A DNA stretch of 64,000 bases, from the NCBI RefSeq assembly GCF_033115175.1, contig NC_084839.1:43261501-43325500 (forward strand), read 5' to 3'. The DNA is from Lepus europaeus (taxonomy: Eukaryota; Chordata; Mammalia; Lagomorpha; Leporidae). The notes under the pieces were generated by a model. The model saw only the letters and a list, made by a program, of their open reading frames with translations. It had not been told where the DNA came from and did no database searches. The translations under genes and the position numbers were made by a program. Positions 38,915 to 48,602 of the stretch are shown one piece after another (the stretch's first letter is position 1; every line of letters begins with the position of its first letter).

Positions 38915-39715
38915 TGTTTATATGTCTTCTAAAGTGTGATAAAGTTTTAAAGATGTAAAAAAAAAAAAGACAAAAGCACATGAGAAATGATGCAATCAAG
39001 GGTTGCAGTAAACACCAGACTGCTGCTGGTGTAACACATTTTTAAATAGACATAGTGTTTATGGGGTACAGTGTGACATTTCAATAGTGTATACAATGTG
39101 TAATGATCAGACCTGGGTACCTGGAGTATCTCTCCTCTCACACATATACCAGCACTTTGTGTTTGGAACATTCAAAACCCTCTCTACTAGCCATCTTGAA
39201 ATATTCAATTAACTATTCAATTACGTTGTCAACCATAGATACCCCACTGTGCTACTGAGTGTTCAGAGTCACTCCTCTCCTCCCCTCTACTCTTTAACCA
39301 CCCTGTCACCATCCATCCCTTCCCAGGGGTCTGGTAACCAGTTGTATTGAGATCACTGTGTCAGCTCCCACAGGTAGGTGAGAACACGTGGACTTTGGCT
39401 TATTTCACTAAATATAATGTTGGCCGGTTCCATCCCTGTTGTTACCAGTCCCTGAAATTCATCCTTCTTAGGGTTGAGTGATACTCCGTTTCCTTTGTCC
39501 CTTCATCATTCATGAACACCTAGACTGATGGGTCTTGGCTTTTGCAAATCCTGCGGTCAGCACGTGAGTGCACATGTCTCTTCAACACACTGATTTCAGT
39601 TCCTATGGATATCAGCCTTGTGGTGGGAATGCTGTGTCACATGGAAATTTTGTTTCTTGTTTCTTGAGGATTCTCCATCCTGTTTTACAGAATGACTGTA
39701 CTAATTGACGTTCCC

Positions 39716-40063
39716 GGCTGGCACCGCGGCTCACTAGGCTAATCCTCCGCCTGCGGCGCCGGCACACCAGGTTCTAGTCCCGGTCGGGGCGCCGGATTCT
39801 GTCCCGGTTGCTCCTCTTCCTGTCCAGCTCTCTGCTATGGCCCGGGAGTGCAGTGGAGGATGGCCCAAGTGCTTGGGCCCTGCATGGGAGACCAGGAGAA
39901 GCACCTGGCTCCTGGCTTTGGATCAGCGCGGTGCTGCAGTGCGCCAGCTGTAGCGGCCATTTGTGGGGTGAACCAACGGAAAAGGAAGATCTTTCTGTCT
40001 CTCTCTCTCTCACTGTCTAACATTGCCTGTCAAAAAAACAAAAACAAACAAACAAACAAAAAA
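39716..40063 (+). mobile_element. CSINE, young subfamily, nested in L1
   Basis: Perfect 16-base target duplication ACTAATTGACGTTCCC at 39700-39715 and 40064-40079. Extended head with GGTTCTAGTCCCGG and GGATTCTGTCCCGG. The tail is CA-rich (CAAAAACAAACAAACAAAC), not pure A. Confidence 0.97.
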
Positions 40064-40262
40064 ACTAATTGACGTTCCCACCAACAGTGTGTGTATCCTT
40101 GCCAGTACATGCTATTTATTTATTTTTCTTGTCTTTTTGATAATAACAATTCTAACTGGGATGAGATGATATCTCCTTGCATTTCTGATTTTTCATTTCC
40201 CTAGTGATTGGTGATGTAGGGTACTTTTTCCATATACTTGTTGGCCATTTGTATATCCTCTT

Positions 40263-40645
40263 TTTTTTTTTTTTTAATTCCCTGATGTGGGAAATGTTTT
40301 CTTTCCTTATTTCCTTTTTAAGATTTATTTTATTTATTTGAAAGAGTTAGAGAGGTAGAGCCAGAGAGAGAGAGAGAGAGGTCTTCCATCCACTGGTTCA
40401 CTCCCTACATGACTACAACAGCCAGAGCTCAGGAGCCAGGAGCCAAGAGCCAGGAGCTTCTTCCAGGTCTCCCACGCGGGGGTGCAGCAGCCCAAGAAGT
40501 TGGGCCATCCTCTACTACTGCTTTCCCAGGCTATAGCAGAGAGCTGGATCAGAAGTGGAGCAGCTGGGACTTGAACCGGCACCCTTATGGGATGCCAATG
40601 CTGCAGACCAGGGCTTTAACCTGCTCCGCCACAGCACCGGCCCCT
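40263..40645 (-). mobile_element. CSINE with extra 3' sequence, nested in L1
   Basis: The target duplication TGTATATCCTCTT lies at 40250-40262 and 40645-40657. Between it and the normal CSINE tail (AAGATTTATTTTATTTATTT at 40319) there is a T run (to 40275) plus ~43 bases of non-CSINE sequence (AATTCCCTGATGTGGGAAAT and onward). In the SINE's own orientation this is a normal body, its A-rich end, 43 extra bases and a second poly-A, all inside the duplicated target. Confidence 0.88.
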
Positions 40646-41110
40646 GTATATCCTCTTGAAAAAATGTCTATTCAGGTCATTCATCCATTTCTTAAAATCA
40701 GATTTTTTTTTCTTTGCTATTGAGTGGTTTGAGTTTCGTATATGAGGATGCCTCCCACTTGATCATGGTGCCCTCACAGGATCTTTGTTACGTGCTGTTC
40801 TTACAGCCCTGTTGCAGCTGCAATCCAGGCTGAGGGACCATGGACACACAGACACAGTCTGGGTCCGTCAGGGGCAGCCTCTCAAAGACACGCCTGGTAA
40901 TGAGCGGAGTGAGCACAGAGCTGACTGCTCAAACCAGGACAGTGTGAACAGTGACTCAGAATGGCACTCCCCAGATAAGCAGGCACATGGTGGTCACCCC
41001 AGGGTGATCGGCCATGCTCTGTGGTCAAACCCTGCCAAAGAAAGCACAATACCCAGTTGTCTAAGCATGAAAACTTGCTAGAACTCAAAGTAGCTTGGCA
41101 TCAGGATCGC

Positions 41111-41116
41111 TTTATT
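41111..41116 (-). terminator. STPG4: STPG4 polyadenylation signal abutting the stop codon
   Basis: On the - strand the sequence reads TTT TAA AATAAA: the TAA stop occupies 41119-41117 and AATAAA occupies 41116-41111 with no spacer. If used, the 3'UTR is only some 20-35 bases. This supports 41117-41233 as the true terminal exon. Confidence 0.8.
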
Positions 41117-41233
41117 TTAAAAGCCCATTGTGTTGTTGAAGAAGAGGCTGTGTCCTTTGCCCATTTTGGCTACAGTTGCGGACTGCTTAGGGAACTGTAT
41201 TATAGACGTGTAGGTTCCCGGGCCTGGAGTTTT
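41117..41233 (-). CDS. STPG4: STPG4 terminal coding exon
   Basis: On the - strand an acceptor CCATCCTGTTTCCAG precedes 117 bases encoding [38 protein letters not shown] and TAA. PGPGTY is the hallmark of the sperm-tail PG-rich (STPG) repeat. Length, the phase 0 start and position next to TTC7A identify the C-terminus of STPG4 (C2orf61, mouse Gse). The protein is a gonad- and early-embryo-expressed factor reported to promote conversion of 5mC to 5hmC in the zygote; it has no enzymatic domain. Joined to the exon at 44646-44750 the frame reads ...[14 protein letters not shown].... An AATAAA follows the stop directly. Identification rests on recalled family features, not on an alignment. Confidence 0.88.
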   Translation of the reverse strand, partial: KTPGPGTYTSIIQFPKQSATVAKMGKGHSLFFNNTMGF

Positions 41234-41701
41234 CTGGAAACAGGATGGAAAACAGAGAGTGATGAGATAGTGGCACAAAACCCCTGAGCGTCCCGTGGCT
41301 GGCTGCTGGCTTGGATACGCTGGAGAAGGGCCGTGCCAACCTGGTGGACCCTTGAATGGGATGGAGTGAGTCCAGCTCCCAGGACTCACCATGAGGCAAG
41401 CCAGTGACCCCCACAGCTAGAGGAGAAGTCACACCCCACCCGCATCTCCGGGCAGCCTTGTCCCGGGGAGCGGTCGGCCAGGCGGCTCCCGCAGGGAACA
41501 TCTGCCTGCCCTGCCATCCCTCAGGCCGGCAGCAAGGGGCTGCAGAGGCCACACTCCGGAGCTGCCATGCTGCCTCTCACTCGGGCTGTGCTTCCATCAC
41601 TGACCCAGCGCAGGAAAATAAGGCGCTTCTTGACCAGGGTCCGTGGACCCCGGATCAGAACTTCTCTCCAGGGATCCATGAGTTCCAACCACTTTAAATC
41701 C

Positions 41702-41968
41702 TGTTTGTTTACTTAAGGGAGAGCCAACAGAGAGAACTCCCATCTGCTGGTTCACTCCTCAGATTCCCTCAATGGCCCAGGCGAGGCCGAAGTCAGGAGC
41801 CCAGAACTCAACCCGGGCCTCCCACGTGGGCAACGGGGACCCAGTTACTCGAGCCATCACCTGCTTCCCCCCAGGGTCTGCATTAGCAGGAAGCTGGAAC
41901 GGGAGCAAACCCAGATACTCCAGCATGGGATGCCAGCAATTAACCACAGGTCAAACATCCACCCCATA
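41702..41968 (-). mobile_element. CSINE, old copy
   Basis: 'ccatctgctggttcactcct' at the tail side, 'gggcctcccacgtgggcaac' in the middle, a diverged head and no clear target duplication. Confidence 0.82.
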
Positions 41969-42015
41969 AGTCACTTTTTCATTTTGATGAAATACTTGAA
42001 AAAAATTATTCCGTT

Positions 42016-42346
42016 TTAAAAGTTTGCTGATTATTTATTTGAAAGGCAGAGTGACAGAGAAAGGGGGAGAGAAGAGAGAAAGAGAGAGATTCCATCCACT
42101 GACTCATTCCTCCAGTGCCTGCAACAGCAAGAGCTGAGCCAGGCCAAGCCAGGGGCCAGGAACTCCATCCAGGTCTCCCACGTCTGCAGCGAGGGCCCAC
42201 ACTTGAGCCACCATCCACTGCTGCAGGCTGTGCGTTAGCAGGAAGCTGGATCAGAAGCAGGGGTGGATGCCAGGCACTCTGGGGGTGAGGGTGGGAGAGG
42301 CATCTCAAGTGGGCAGTTTACCCTACCGCAGCACAGTGCCTGCCCC
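42016..42346 (-). mobile_element. CSINE, old copy
   Basis: TTATTTATTTGAAAGGCAGA at the tail end, then a GA-rich tract, 'atccaggtctcccacgtctg' in the middle, and 'cgcagcacagtgcctgcccc' at the head. Confidence 0.88.
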
Positions 42347-42381
42347 ATATTCTGCTGGTTATTTAAAGAAAGCTTTTCTGA

Positions 42382-42676
42382 GGCCGGCGCTGTGGCGTAG
42401 CGGGTGAAGCTGCTTCCTGCAGTGCTGGCATCCCGTATGGGCATGGGTTCAAGTCTCTGCTATGACCTGGGAAAGCAGTAGAAGTGGCCCAAGTGCTTAG
42501 GCCCCTGCACCCATGTGGGAGACCCAGAAGAAGCTCCTGGCTTCGGATCGGCACAGCTCCGGCCTTTGTGGCCATCTGGGGAGTGAACCAGAAGATGGAA
42601 GACCTCTGTCTCCTCCCCCCCCCCCACCCCCCGCCTCTCAAATGGATCAATAAATCTTAAAATAAATAAAAAAAAA
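42382..42676 (+). mobile_element. CSINE
   Basis: GGCCGGCGCTGTGGCGTAGC head. The B box region is deleted (GGTTCAAGTCTCTGC joins early). A C-rich tract replaces the CT tract (CTCCCCCCCCCCCACCCCCC). Flanked by AAAGCTTT-type duplicates. Confidence 0.9.
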
Positions 42677-42789
42677 AGCTTTGCTTCTGTGGTGATTACA
42701 TGCAAATGAACATGATTTTCATAGAGTGAGACTTCGCCATCTTAGGTCAGGTTTGCCAATGCTGGGTGGGAGGAGGGGGCTGCACCCAT

Positions 42790-42880
42790 ATAGCAGTTCA
42801 GGACAAGGGCTTCAGAGGCCTGGGTTCGAGTCCTAGTCCCACTACCAATGGCTCAGCATGACCCCAGGCCATCAGCCTGG
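42790..42880 (+). repeat. possible MIR fragment
   Basis: 'ggcttcagaggcctgggttc' followed by GAGTCCTAGTCCCACTACC resembles forward MIR (CTGCCTGGGTTCGAATCCC). Confidence 0.4.
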
Positions 42881-43097
42881 GGAAAAGTGCATGCCTGGCG
42901 GTGGTCTGAGAAGTACCCTGGGTCCCTGTGAGACAGACGGTGCTGGGCTGGCCAGCAGCAGGCACTCCTATGTCAGCTCCCACCGTAGTCATGATCTATC
43001 TCCCGCTTGTTTCCATCCCCCCTTGAAGTTGGTTATCTCTTCAGGAGACAGCGAGAGTGAAAATAGGATTACCCTGAGCCCAGCGTCAGCCTCGGGC

Positions 43098-43116
43098 GGG
43101 GGGGGGGGGGGGGGGG
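43098..43116 (+). repeat. G homopolymer (19 G)
   Basis: The longest mononucleotide G run in the window. Its length should be treated as uncertain. Confidence 0.9.
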
Positions 43117-43680
43117 AGCCCGGTGGCCTGCAGCAGCCCCTGTAATGGACAGGATGTCTCCCCTTGCCAGAAGCCCGAGAATCTAATCAAGTCCTGGGCC
43201 AGCGTCAGAGGAAGCTGCAGCCCCGATGATTAGTGCTATGAACCAGGCGTGTGCAGCCCTGGAAGGCCGGCACCAGAAGAGTAAGCGCAGGGGCCTGTGC
43301 CCAGCAAGACTACCCAGCAAGGGGCTGCTGCCACGAGACCTGGCCCCCAGCCCTGATGGCACTGTCGCTAAGTGATCTGGTTATCTATCCTTGCCTTCCG
43401 TGAAGGCTGTCCTGTAAGCGAGGGGCCTCTCAGATACCAGGGCCCTTGGGGGATGCTGAGATGGACACAAAGCGTCTGGCTTCTCCTGTGAGTCTGGTTA
43501 GTACGACCCAGTCTTCCTGAGGATGCCAGCTCTGTGGAGCCTGGAAACGGGAACTTCTAGATCACGAAGATGCCTCTAACCCCTGAGGGTCCGCCGGCCT
43601 CCTGCCGTGGTGTGTCCGATGGGCAGGGCCTCCCCAGTGCTCTGCCACGTCAGGGCCAGAGCTCTGGAGCAGGGATTCTT

Positions 43681-44048
43681 TCTTTTTTTATTTTTATTTT
43701 TATTTTTTTAAATTTTTTGACAGGCAGAGTGGACAGTGAGAGAGAGAGAGACAGAGAGAAAGGTCTTCCTTTGCCGTTGGTTCACCCTCCAATGGCCGCC
43801 GCGGCTGGCGCGCTGCGACCGGCACACCGCGCTGATCCGATGGCAGGAGCCAGGTGCTTATCCTGGTCTCCCATGGAGTGCAGGGCCCAAGCACTTGGGC
43901 CATCCTCCACTGCACTCCCTGGCCACAGCAGAGAGCTGGCCTGGAAGAGGGGCAACCGGGACAGAATCCGGCGCCCCGACCGGGACTAGAACCCAGTGTG
44001 CCGGCGCCGCAAGGCGGAGGATTAGCCTAGTGAGCCACGGCACCGGCT
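43681..44048 (-). mobile_element. CSINE, young subfamily
   Basis: Perfect 16-base duplication TGGAGCAGGGATTCTT at 43665-43680 and 44049-44064. The tail is (TTTTTA)-patterned. The head carries the extended double-B-box arrangement in reverse. Confidence 0.97.
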
Positions 44049-44645
44049 TGGAGCAGGGATTCTTAAAGCAGCTTGGGGCAGCCCAGGGGGACCACACAGC
44101 CTGGCCCCTCCTACGCCCTACCCCCCATGACTCCTGGATGGGCTTGCTGTCTCCAAGGCAGAATCTGTGTTCCTGTTTCCCCAGCTGTCTCAGGTGGGCA
44201 ACACATCCACAAGTCTTGGGGGCTTTGAGACAAGGCCATGGGAATCAGAGCTGCCTTCCCGTGGTCACGCATCCGGGTCCTTGCAGGCCACCTGTCCATG
44301 CACAGGGTGCACACGCCTCTCCCCGCCTGTCTCCAGTGGTTAAGGGTCCTGTGAGGCTCAGCAACAATGTTTCTGCTTCCTGGGGCTCGCAGAGCCGCAC
44401 CCACAGAGCAGCAGGGCAGGAGTGGGGAGCCCCTGAAGCCCAGGGGCAGAGCCTCAGCTCTGAGCCTGCAGCAGGCCGATGCCTCCCAGGTGCTCGATCC
44501 TTCTATCTGCCTCGACAGGGGATGGTGTAGGCTAGGCCTGTTTGTAACCAGAGCTCCTGCAGCCCATCACTGCCCCCACACCACGCAGTCATTAGACCCG
44601 CACGGCAGCCACCCTTTCGGGGGTGTCTGCCTCCTAAGTACTTAC

Positions 44646-44750
44646 TGAGCCGCTGGGCAAGAACCGAGGGACTCTGGATTGGAAACAAGAAGTAATACAA
44701 CTTGGTGGTGGTATTTGCAAGTTATAATGACCCGGTCCCGGGCCTTCGTG
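44646..44750 (-). CDS. STPG4: STPG4 penultimate coding exon
   Basis: On the - strand a CTTAATGTCCTACAG acceptor precedes 105 bases encoding [20 protein letters not shown] and [15 protein letters not shown], followed by the donor GTAAGT. It is phase 0 at both ends, like the following exon, so each of the two exons carries one PG-rich repeat as an independent module. PGPGHYN is the conserved STPG signature, and the F-x-S-x-V-P-R-F end is typical of the repeat's second half. The preceding exon was searched for on the - strand between 44751 and 64000 and not found, so it is probably beyond the window. Confidence 0.88.
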
Positions 44751-44835
44751 CTGTAGGACATTAAGAGAGAGAGAAGTATATTTCTTTATGACTAATATTT
44801 GAGATACAGATACATGTTTTTTCAGTTTATCCACT

Positions 44836-45103
44836 TAGTTAAGAGACAGAGAGGGGTCTCCCACCCACTGGTTCACTCCCCAGAAGGCCACAACAGCTGT
44901 GGCTGGGCCAGTCCAAAGCCAGAAGCCAGGAACTCAAGTGGGGTTTTTCACAAGGGTGGCAGGGACCCAAGCAGTTGAGCCAACACCTGCTGCCTCCCTG
45001 CACATCAGCAGGAAACCAGACCAGAAGCTGAGCAGCCAGGACACATCCAGGCACTCTGATATGGGATACAGGCATCAACTGCTGAGCCAAACACCTGTTC
45101 CAC
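44836..45103 (-). mobile_element. CSINE, old copy
   Basis: 'cacccactggttcactcccc' at the tail side and 'gctgagccaaacacctgttc' at the head. Strongly diverged. Confidence 0.8.
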
Positions 45104-45539
45104 AACAGCTGATGTATTTTCATGTTCTCTTGGTCATCCACAAACAAACGTGACTCTGCTATGCCAGCAAAACCGCTGGATTTGGGCTCAAGAGATCTTA
45201 TTAAGATGTGACCTGGGAAATGGGAGTCACACCCACCCTACCTTCTTTACCATCCTGACAGTGAGGACTGAATGCGACTCAGTGGCCTGGAGAAGTTTCA
45301 TTGTCCTTGTCAGGGTCCCCAACAGCCATGAGCCCCCTTCGCACATCTGCGTGCCTGGCGCCAGCCTTGTCCCACTGCTCATGGTGACTTGTTGCTTTGA
45401 ACTGCTAGCTGTCTAACACACACTCACTCTTTCATGTAACTGCACTCTGCTACCTCAATCCAAGGAAGTATCCACAGCCACTCCCTGGTAGAAGCACAAC
45501 GCTCTAAGACTAACATAAATGAACACACATACAGGGGCA

Positions 45540-45790
45540 AAGACAATAGGAAAATGAGCAAAAGGCGATTCACAGAGGACTTACAAATGTTCAGTTAGCA
45601 AACTGGGGGGAGAGAGGGCTTTAGCCTCATTCAGAGCCAAAAAATTCTAATTGAAAAATGAGATCTCTTTTTGGTGGGGAGAGGAGTTGGCTAGGAAAAC
45701 AGAGATGGGGGGGGTGGGAACGGAAGGGATGCTGATGGGAGTGTAAATTTGATCAGCCTTTCTGGAGTGCAAGCTGGAAAGACACGGATG
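45540..45790 (+). mobile_element. old L1 fragment (L1M-type)
   Basis: 'gagcaaaaggcgattcacag' matches the L1 motif GGGCAATTCACAGAAGA. 'tgatgggagtgtaaatttga' followed by CAGCCTTTCTGGAGTGCAAG matches GGTGGGAGTGTAAATTGGTA and the downstream CTTTTTGGAGGGCAA. Confidence 0.65.
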
Positions 45791-45867
45791 GCTTACACAC
45801 GTCCAGGTCTATCCAGAGGGAGAGAGGAGAGGAGCCAGGTGAAGAGGCTGCAGGAGCCAGGGAGAGC

Positions 45868-45950
45868 CCCGACCTCTCTCTCTCTCTCTACCTCTGCTTC
45901 TCTGTAACTCTGACTTTCAAATAAATAAAAGTAATTATTTAAAAAAAAAG
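45868..45950 (+). mobile_element. CSINE 3' end only
   Basis: CTCTCTCTCTCTCTACCTCT, then TAACTCTGACTTTCAAATAA and an A-rich tail; the head and middle are missing. Confidence 0.65.
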
Positions 45951-46004
45951 TCATTGCAAATATCATTAAGTGAAAAAATGGAAGCTTAGAAAATGCATAA
46001 AATA

Positions 46005-46314
46005 TACTTGGGGGTAAGGCCACCGCCTGCAGTGCCGGCATCCCATATGGGCACCAGTTCGAGTCCCGGCTGCTCCATTTCTGATCCAGCTCTCTGCTAT
46101 GACCTGGGAAAGCAGTGTGCTTGGGCCCCTGCACCCACGTGGGAGATCTGGAAGAAGCTCCTGGCTCCCGGCTTTGGATCGGCGCGGCTCCAACCTTTGC
46201 GGCCGATTGGGGAGTGAACCAGTAGACGGAGGACCTCTCTCTCTCTGCCTCTCCTCTCTCTGTGTAACTCTGACTTTCAAATGGATAAATAAATCTTAAA
46301 AAAAAAAAAAAACA
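46005..46314 (+). mobile_element. CSINE, nearly complete
   Basis: Starts at the GGTAAGGCCACCGCCTGCAG position, so the first ~20 head bases are missing. GTTCGAGTCCCGGCTGCTCC and an AAATAAATC(A)n tail are intact. Confidence 0.9.
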
Positions 46315-46460
46315 CTTAGAATGGGATTACTACAAGGTGTGTTCACTCAGTCTTCTCCAGGTGGTAGAATATTGGGTACAAAAGGAAAACAAAATTTTTG
46401 GTTTATTTTCAATTTCTAACTTTTATACATTGAACATGTGTGCTCTTAAAATAATTATGC

Positions 46461-46708
46461 TGGGGCCAGCATTGTGGCATAGTGGGTGAAGCTGCCACCT
46501 GTGATGCCAGCATCCCATATGGGTGCCGGTTTGAGTCCCTGCTGGTGGCCTGGGAAAAGCAGCAGAGGATGGTCCAAGTGCTTGGGCTCCTGCCACCCAA
46601 GTTGGAGACCAGGATGAAGCTCCTGGCTCCTGGCTTTGGCCTGGCCCAGCCTTGACCATTGCAGACACCTGGGAAGTGAACTAACAAATGGAGGATTGCA
46701 CTTGCACA

Positions 46709-46752
<44 letters not shown>

Positions 46753-46787
46753 CCCTGATTTTCAAATAACTAAATCTTGAAAAAATA
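46461..46787 (+). mobile_element. CSINE with expanded CT tract
   Basis: GGGGCCAGCATTGTGGCATA head. The internal CT tract has grown into a (CT)n microsatellite of about 38 bases (46711-46748). Confidence 0.92.
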
Positions 46788-46907
46788 TTAAAAATATAAT
46801 TATTATACTTAATGTATAGATTAATTAAATTAGGTAAAGGAGAAAAGGGAGTCCAAAGAGAAAGAAAAAGCCAGCAGGAAGGTTAGGAGAGAGACAGGGA
46901 TCCCATT

Positions 46908-46985
46908 CAGGGGTGGGAAACCTTTTGTGCCAGGACCATATGGATTATTTATAACATCATTTGCGGGACATAAAAAATTATCAAC
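46908..46985. mobile_element. possible hAT (Charlie-type) end
   Basis: 'caggggtgggaaaccttttg', 'tgccaggaccatatggatta' and 'ttgcgggacataaaaaatta' loosely follow Charlie elements (CAGGGGTCGGCAAACTTTTT ... GGGCCATATGG ... TTTGCGGGCC). Tentative. Confidence 0.3.
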
Positions 46986-46988
46986 TTA

Positions 46989-47155
46989 GGGGCCAGCACT
47001 GTGGCATAGCAGATAAAGCAGCCACCTGCACCGCTGGCATCCCATGTGGGCACCGGTTCGAGTCCCGGCTGCTCCACTTCTGATCCAGCTCTCTGCTGTG
47101 GCCTGGGAAAGCAGTAGAAGAAGGCCCAGGTCCTTGGGCCCTGCACCTGCGTGGA
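46989..47155 (+). mobile_element. CSINE 5' half, truncated at the 3' side
   Basis: GGGGCCAGCACTGTGGCATA to CTTGGGCCCTGCACCTGCGT, then unrelated sequence. The tail half is absent, so it was lost after insertion. Confidence 0.85.
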
Positions 47156-47454
47156 GAGGGTGCTTCTTCCTGGCTGGCTCTGTGTCCTCTGCTGTCCGGG
47201 ACCAGGGGACTGGAAGCCATGCCCAGCAGAGCAGCATGTGGGAGGAATCAAATGCTGTGGCTCTGCCACACCAGCCCCAAGCTGCCTGCAGCCCCTGCTT
47301 CATACAGGGAGAACTGACGAGAGAGGTGTGCATTTCCGACTGGCATGGGGCTTACAAAAAAAAAATACAATCACAAATGTGTGGGTCATGAAGAGGGTGG
47401 ACAGGGTGCACAGTAGAGCAGGGCCTGGCCCCAGGGCCCGAGAAGCCCCTTGAG

Positions 47455-47590
47455 GAAGTACCTTGGAGCTGAGACTAAGAACCACGGGGACTTGGTGACC
47501 GAGCAGCCGGAGGAAGGGTTTGTGTCGGATGCAGAGACAGGGAAGGTTAAGGCAGGTCCTGAGGAGGCGCCTGGAGAGAGGGCTGGTACT
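47455..47590 (-). repeat. possible L2 fragment
   Basis: 'tggagctgagactaagaacc', then 'gaccgagcagccggaggaag' and 'caggtcctgaggaggcgcct' resemble reverse L2 (TTTGAGCTGAGACCTGAAGG ... AAAGGCCCTGAGG). Confidence 0.4.
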
Positions 47591-47910
47591 CATCTGAACC
47601 TGCTGGGACAGACTCACTGCATTGCAAAAATAAAATAAAAAGTGCTGACCGGCCTGCGCTGATTGCATCAGCAGAGACCAAAGCGCAGATGACTAGTGGT
47701 TGCTGGGCTATCTTCATCTCTTCTCTTCCATTCAGCTTTCTGAGCCACGGGTGGCCCAGGGGCTCAGGGGTCAGGGCTGCAGCTAGGCTGAATGTGTCAG
47801 GCCCCATTAAAACAGAGCTTCGCAAATCAAATCCACAAACATTCACTGAAACCTTCTGAGTGCAAGGTATTTGCAGGAGGAATGCTGGTAGATGTTAAAA
47901 ACATTTAGTG

Positions 47911-48228
47911 GGGCCGACGCTGTGGCTCATTTGGTTAATCCTCTGCCTGCGGCGCCGGCATCCCACATGGGTGCTGGGTTCTAGTCCCGATTGCTCCTCT
48001 TCCAGTCCAGCTCTCTGCTGTGGCCCGGGAAGGCAGTGAAGGATGGCCCAAGTGCTTGGGCCCTGCACCTGCATGGGAGACCAGGAGAAGCACCTGGCTC
48101 CTGGCTTCAGATCGGCGCAGGGCCGGCTGTGGCGGCCATTTGGGAAGTGAACCAACGGAAGGAGATCTTTCTGTCTCTCTCACTGCCTATTAACTACCTG
48201 TTAAATAAAAAAAAAAAAAAAAAAAAAA
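47911..48228 (+). mobile_element. CSINE
   Basis: GGGCCGACGCTGTGGCTCAT head with TAATCCTCTGCCTGCGGCGC (young-type head, single B box). A-tail of about 20 bases. ATTTAGTG duplicated at 47903 and 48229. Confidence 0.94.
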
Positions 48229-48602
48229 ATTTAGTGTGGAAACATCAGTTCAGGGGCACCGCAAGTGGATTGTGAAGACAGAGACAAAACTTCAGAAAAC
48301 GTTAATGACACAAGAGTGAAACAACAGGACAAGCAGATCCTCACAGAGTAACTCAGATTGCACAGACAGTACCAAGCAGGAGGGCTGAGATGAGTTCACA
48401 GTGAAGGGGGGGGGGGGCGTGGTGTGAGAAAGTCTGACGGAAGAGGCTCTAGAACCATCCCTGGAAGAAAGGCAGGGACATGGGAGGAGAGGGAGGAAGA
48501 ACTTGTGAGAGCAGCGCACAGGGTCAGCCAGGAAGCAGGCAGTGTTGGAGGGTGTGAGCCATGTTAATGAAGGCAACAACAATGTTAACATTAAGAAGAG
48601 AT

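Larger units (their letters stand above)
36774..38968 (+). pseudogene. CCNL2: processed pseudogene of cyclin L2
   Basis: A start-like ATG at 36780 opens MVALAAAAQGG, a Gly/Ala-rich N-terminus. Then come stretches matching cyclin L2 in shifting frames: SGVLLTLENCFLPDTRLRFT, TDLRRVTCELTQAAG, QVAMASGQVLFQRFF, KHSMEHVSMARVHLASKIE, DVINVFHRL and TKAERRVLKEPHK. Several frameshifts, a premature stop and an in-frame loss after KE abolish function. CCNL2, not CCNL1, is indicated by LENCFLPD and the SMEHVSMA string. There are no introns between exons 1-5, but after TSWVASE the sequence runs straight into an intact GTGAGT donor (about 37347) and ~1.6 kb of non-coding sequence. It ends near 38956 with an A run (38957-38968). 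This fits reverse transcription of the short CCNL2 transcript that reads into the next intron. CSINEs split the 3'UTR part at 38212-38538 and 38573-38914. Confidence 0.85.
39035..40745 (-). mobile_element. old L1 3' end, antisense, with two nested CSINEs
   Basis: Read on the + strand it gives reverse L1: 3'UTR-like 'tttatggggtacagtgtgac', 'ctcctctactcttt'-type sequence and 'ggtgggaatgctgtgtcaca', then 'gacgttcccaccaacagtgt', 'attctaactgggatgagatg' and 'cttgttggccatttgtatat'. These are the standard L1 ORF2/3'UTR landmarks in reverse. It is broken and inactive. CSINEs at 39716-40063 and 40263-40645 interrupt it and both carry duplications of L1 sequence. Confidence 0.85.
26909..41110. other. 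intergenic gap between convergent TTC7A and STPG4
   Basis: About 14 kb. It contains two L1 pieces in opposite orientation, one processed cyclin L2 pseudogene, a MER5-like element, MIR and about ten CSINEs, all listed separately. The unique stretches 27300-30130, 33875-36435 and 40750-41110 show no exon that I can support. The region 35630-36130 is moderately CpG-rich without a recognisable gene. Alternative 3' exons of STPG4 could lie here, but none is evident. Confidence 0.7.
41234..44645 (-). other. STPG4: STPG4 intron
   Basis: This 3.4 kb intron runs from the GTAAGT donor (reverse ACTTAC at 44640-44645) to the TTTCCAG acceptor. It is filled with four CSINEs, a MIR fragment and a G run. 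No other exon is seen. Confidence 0.8.
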
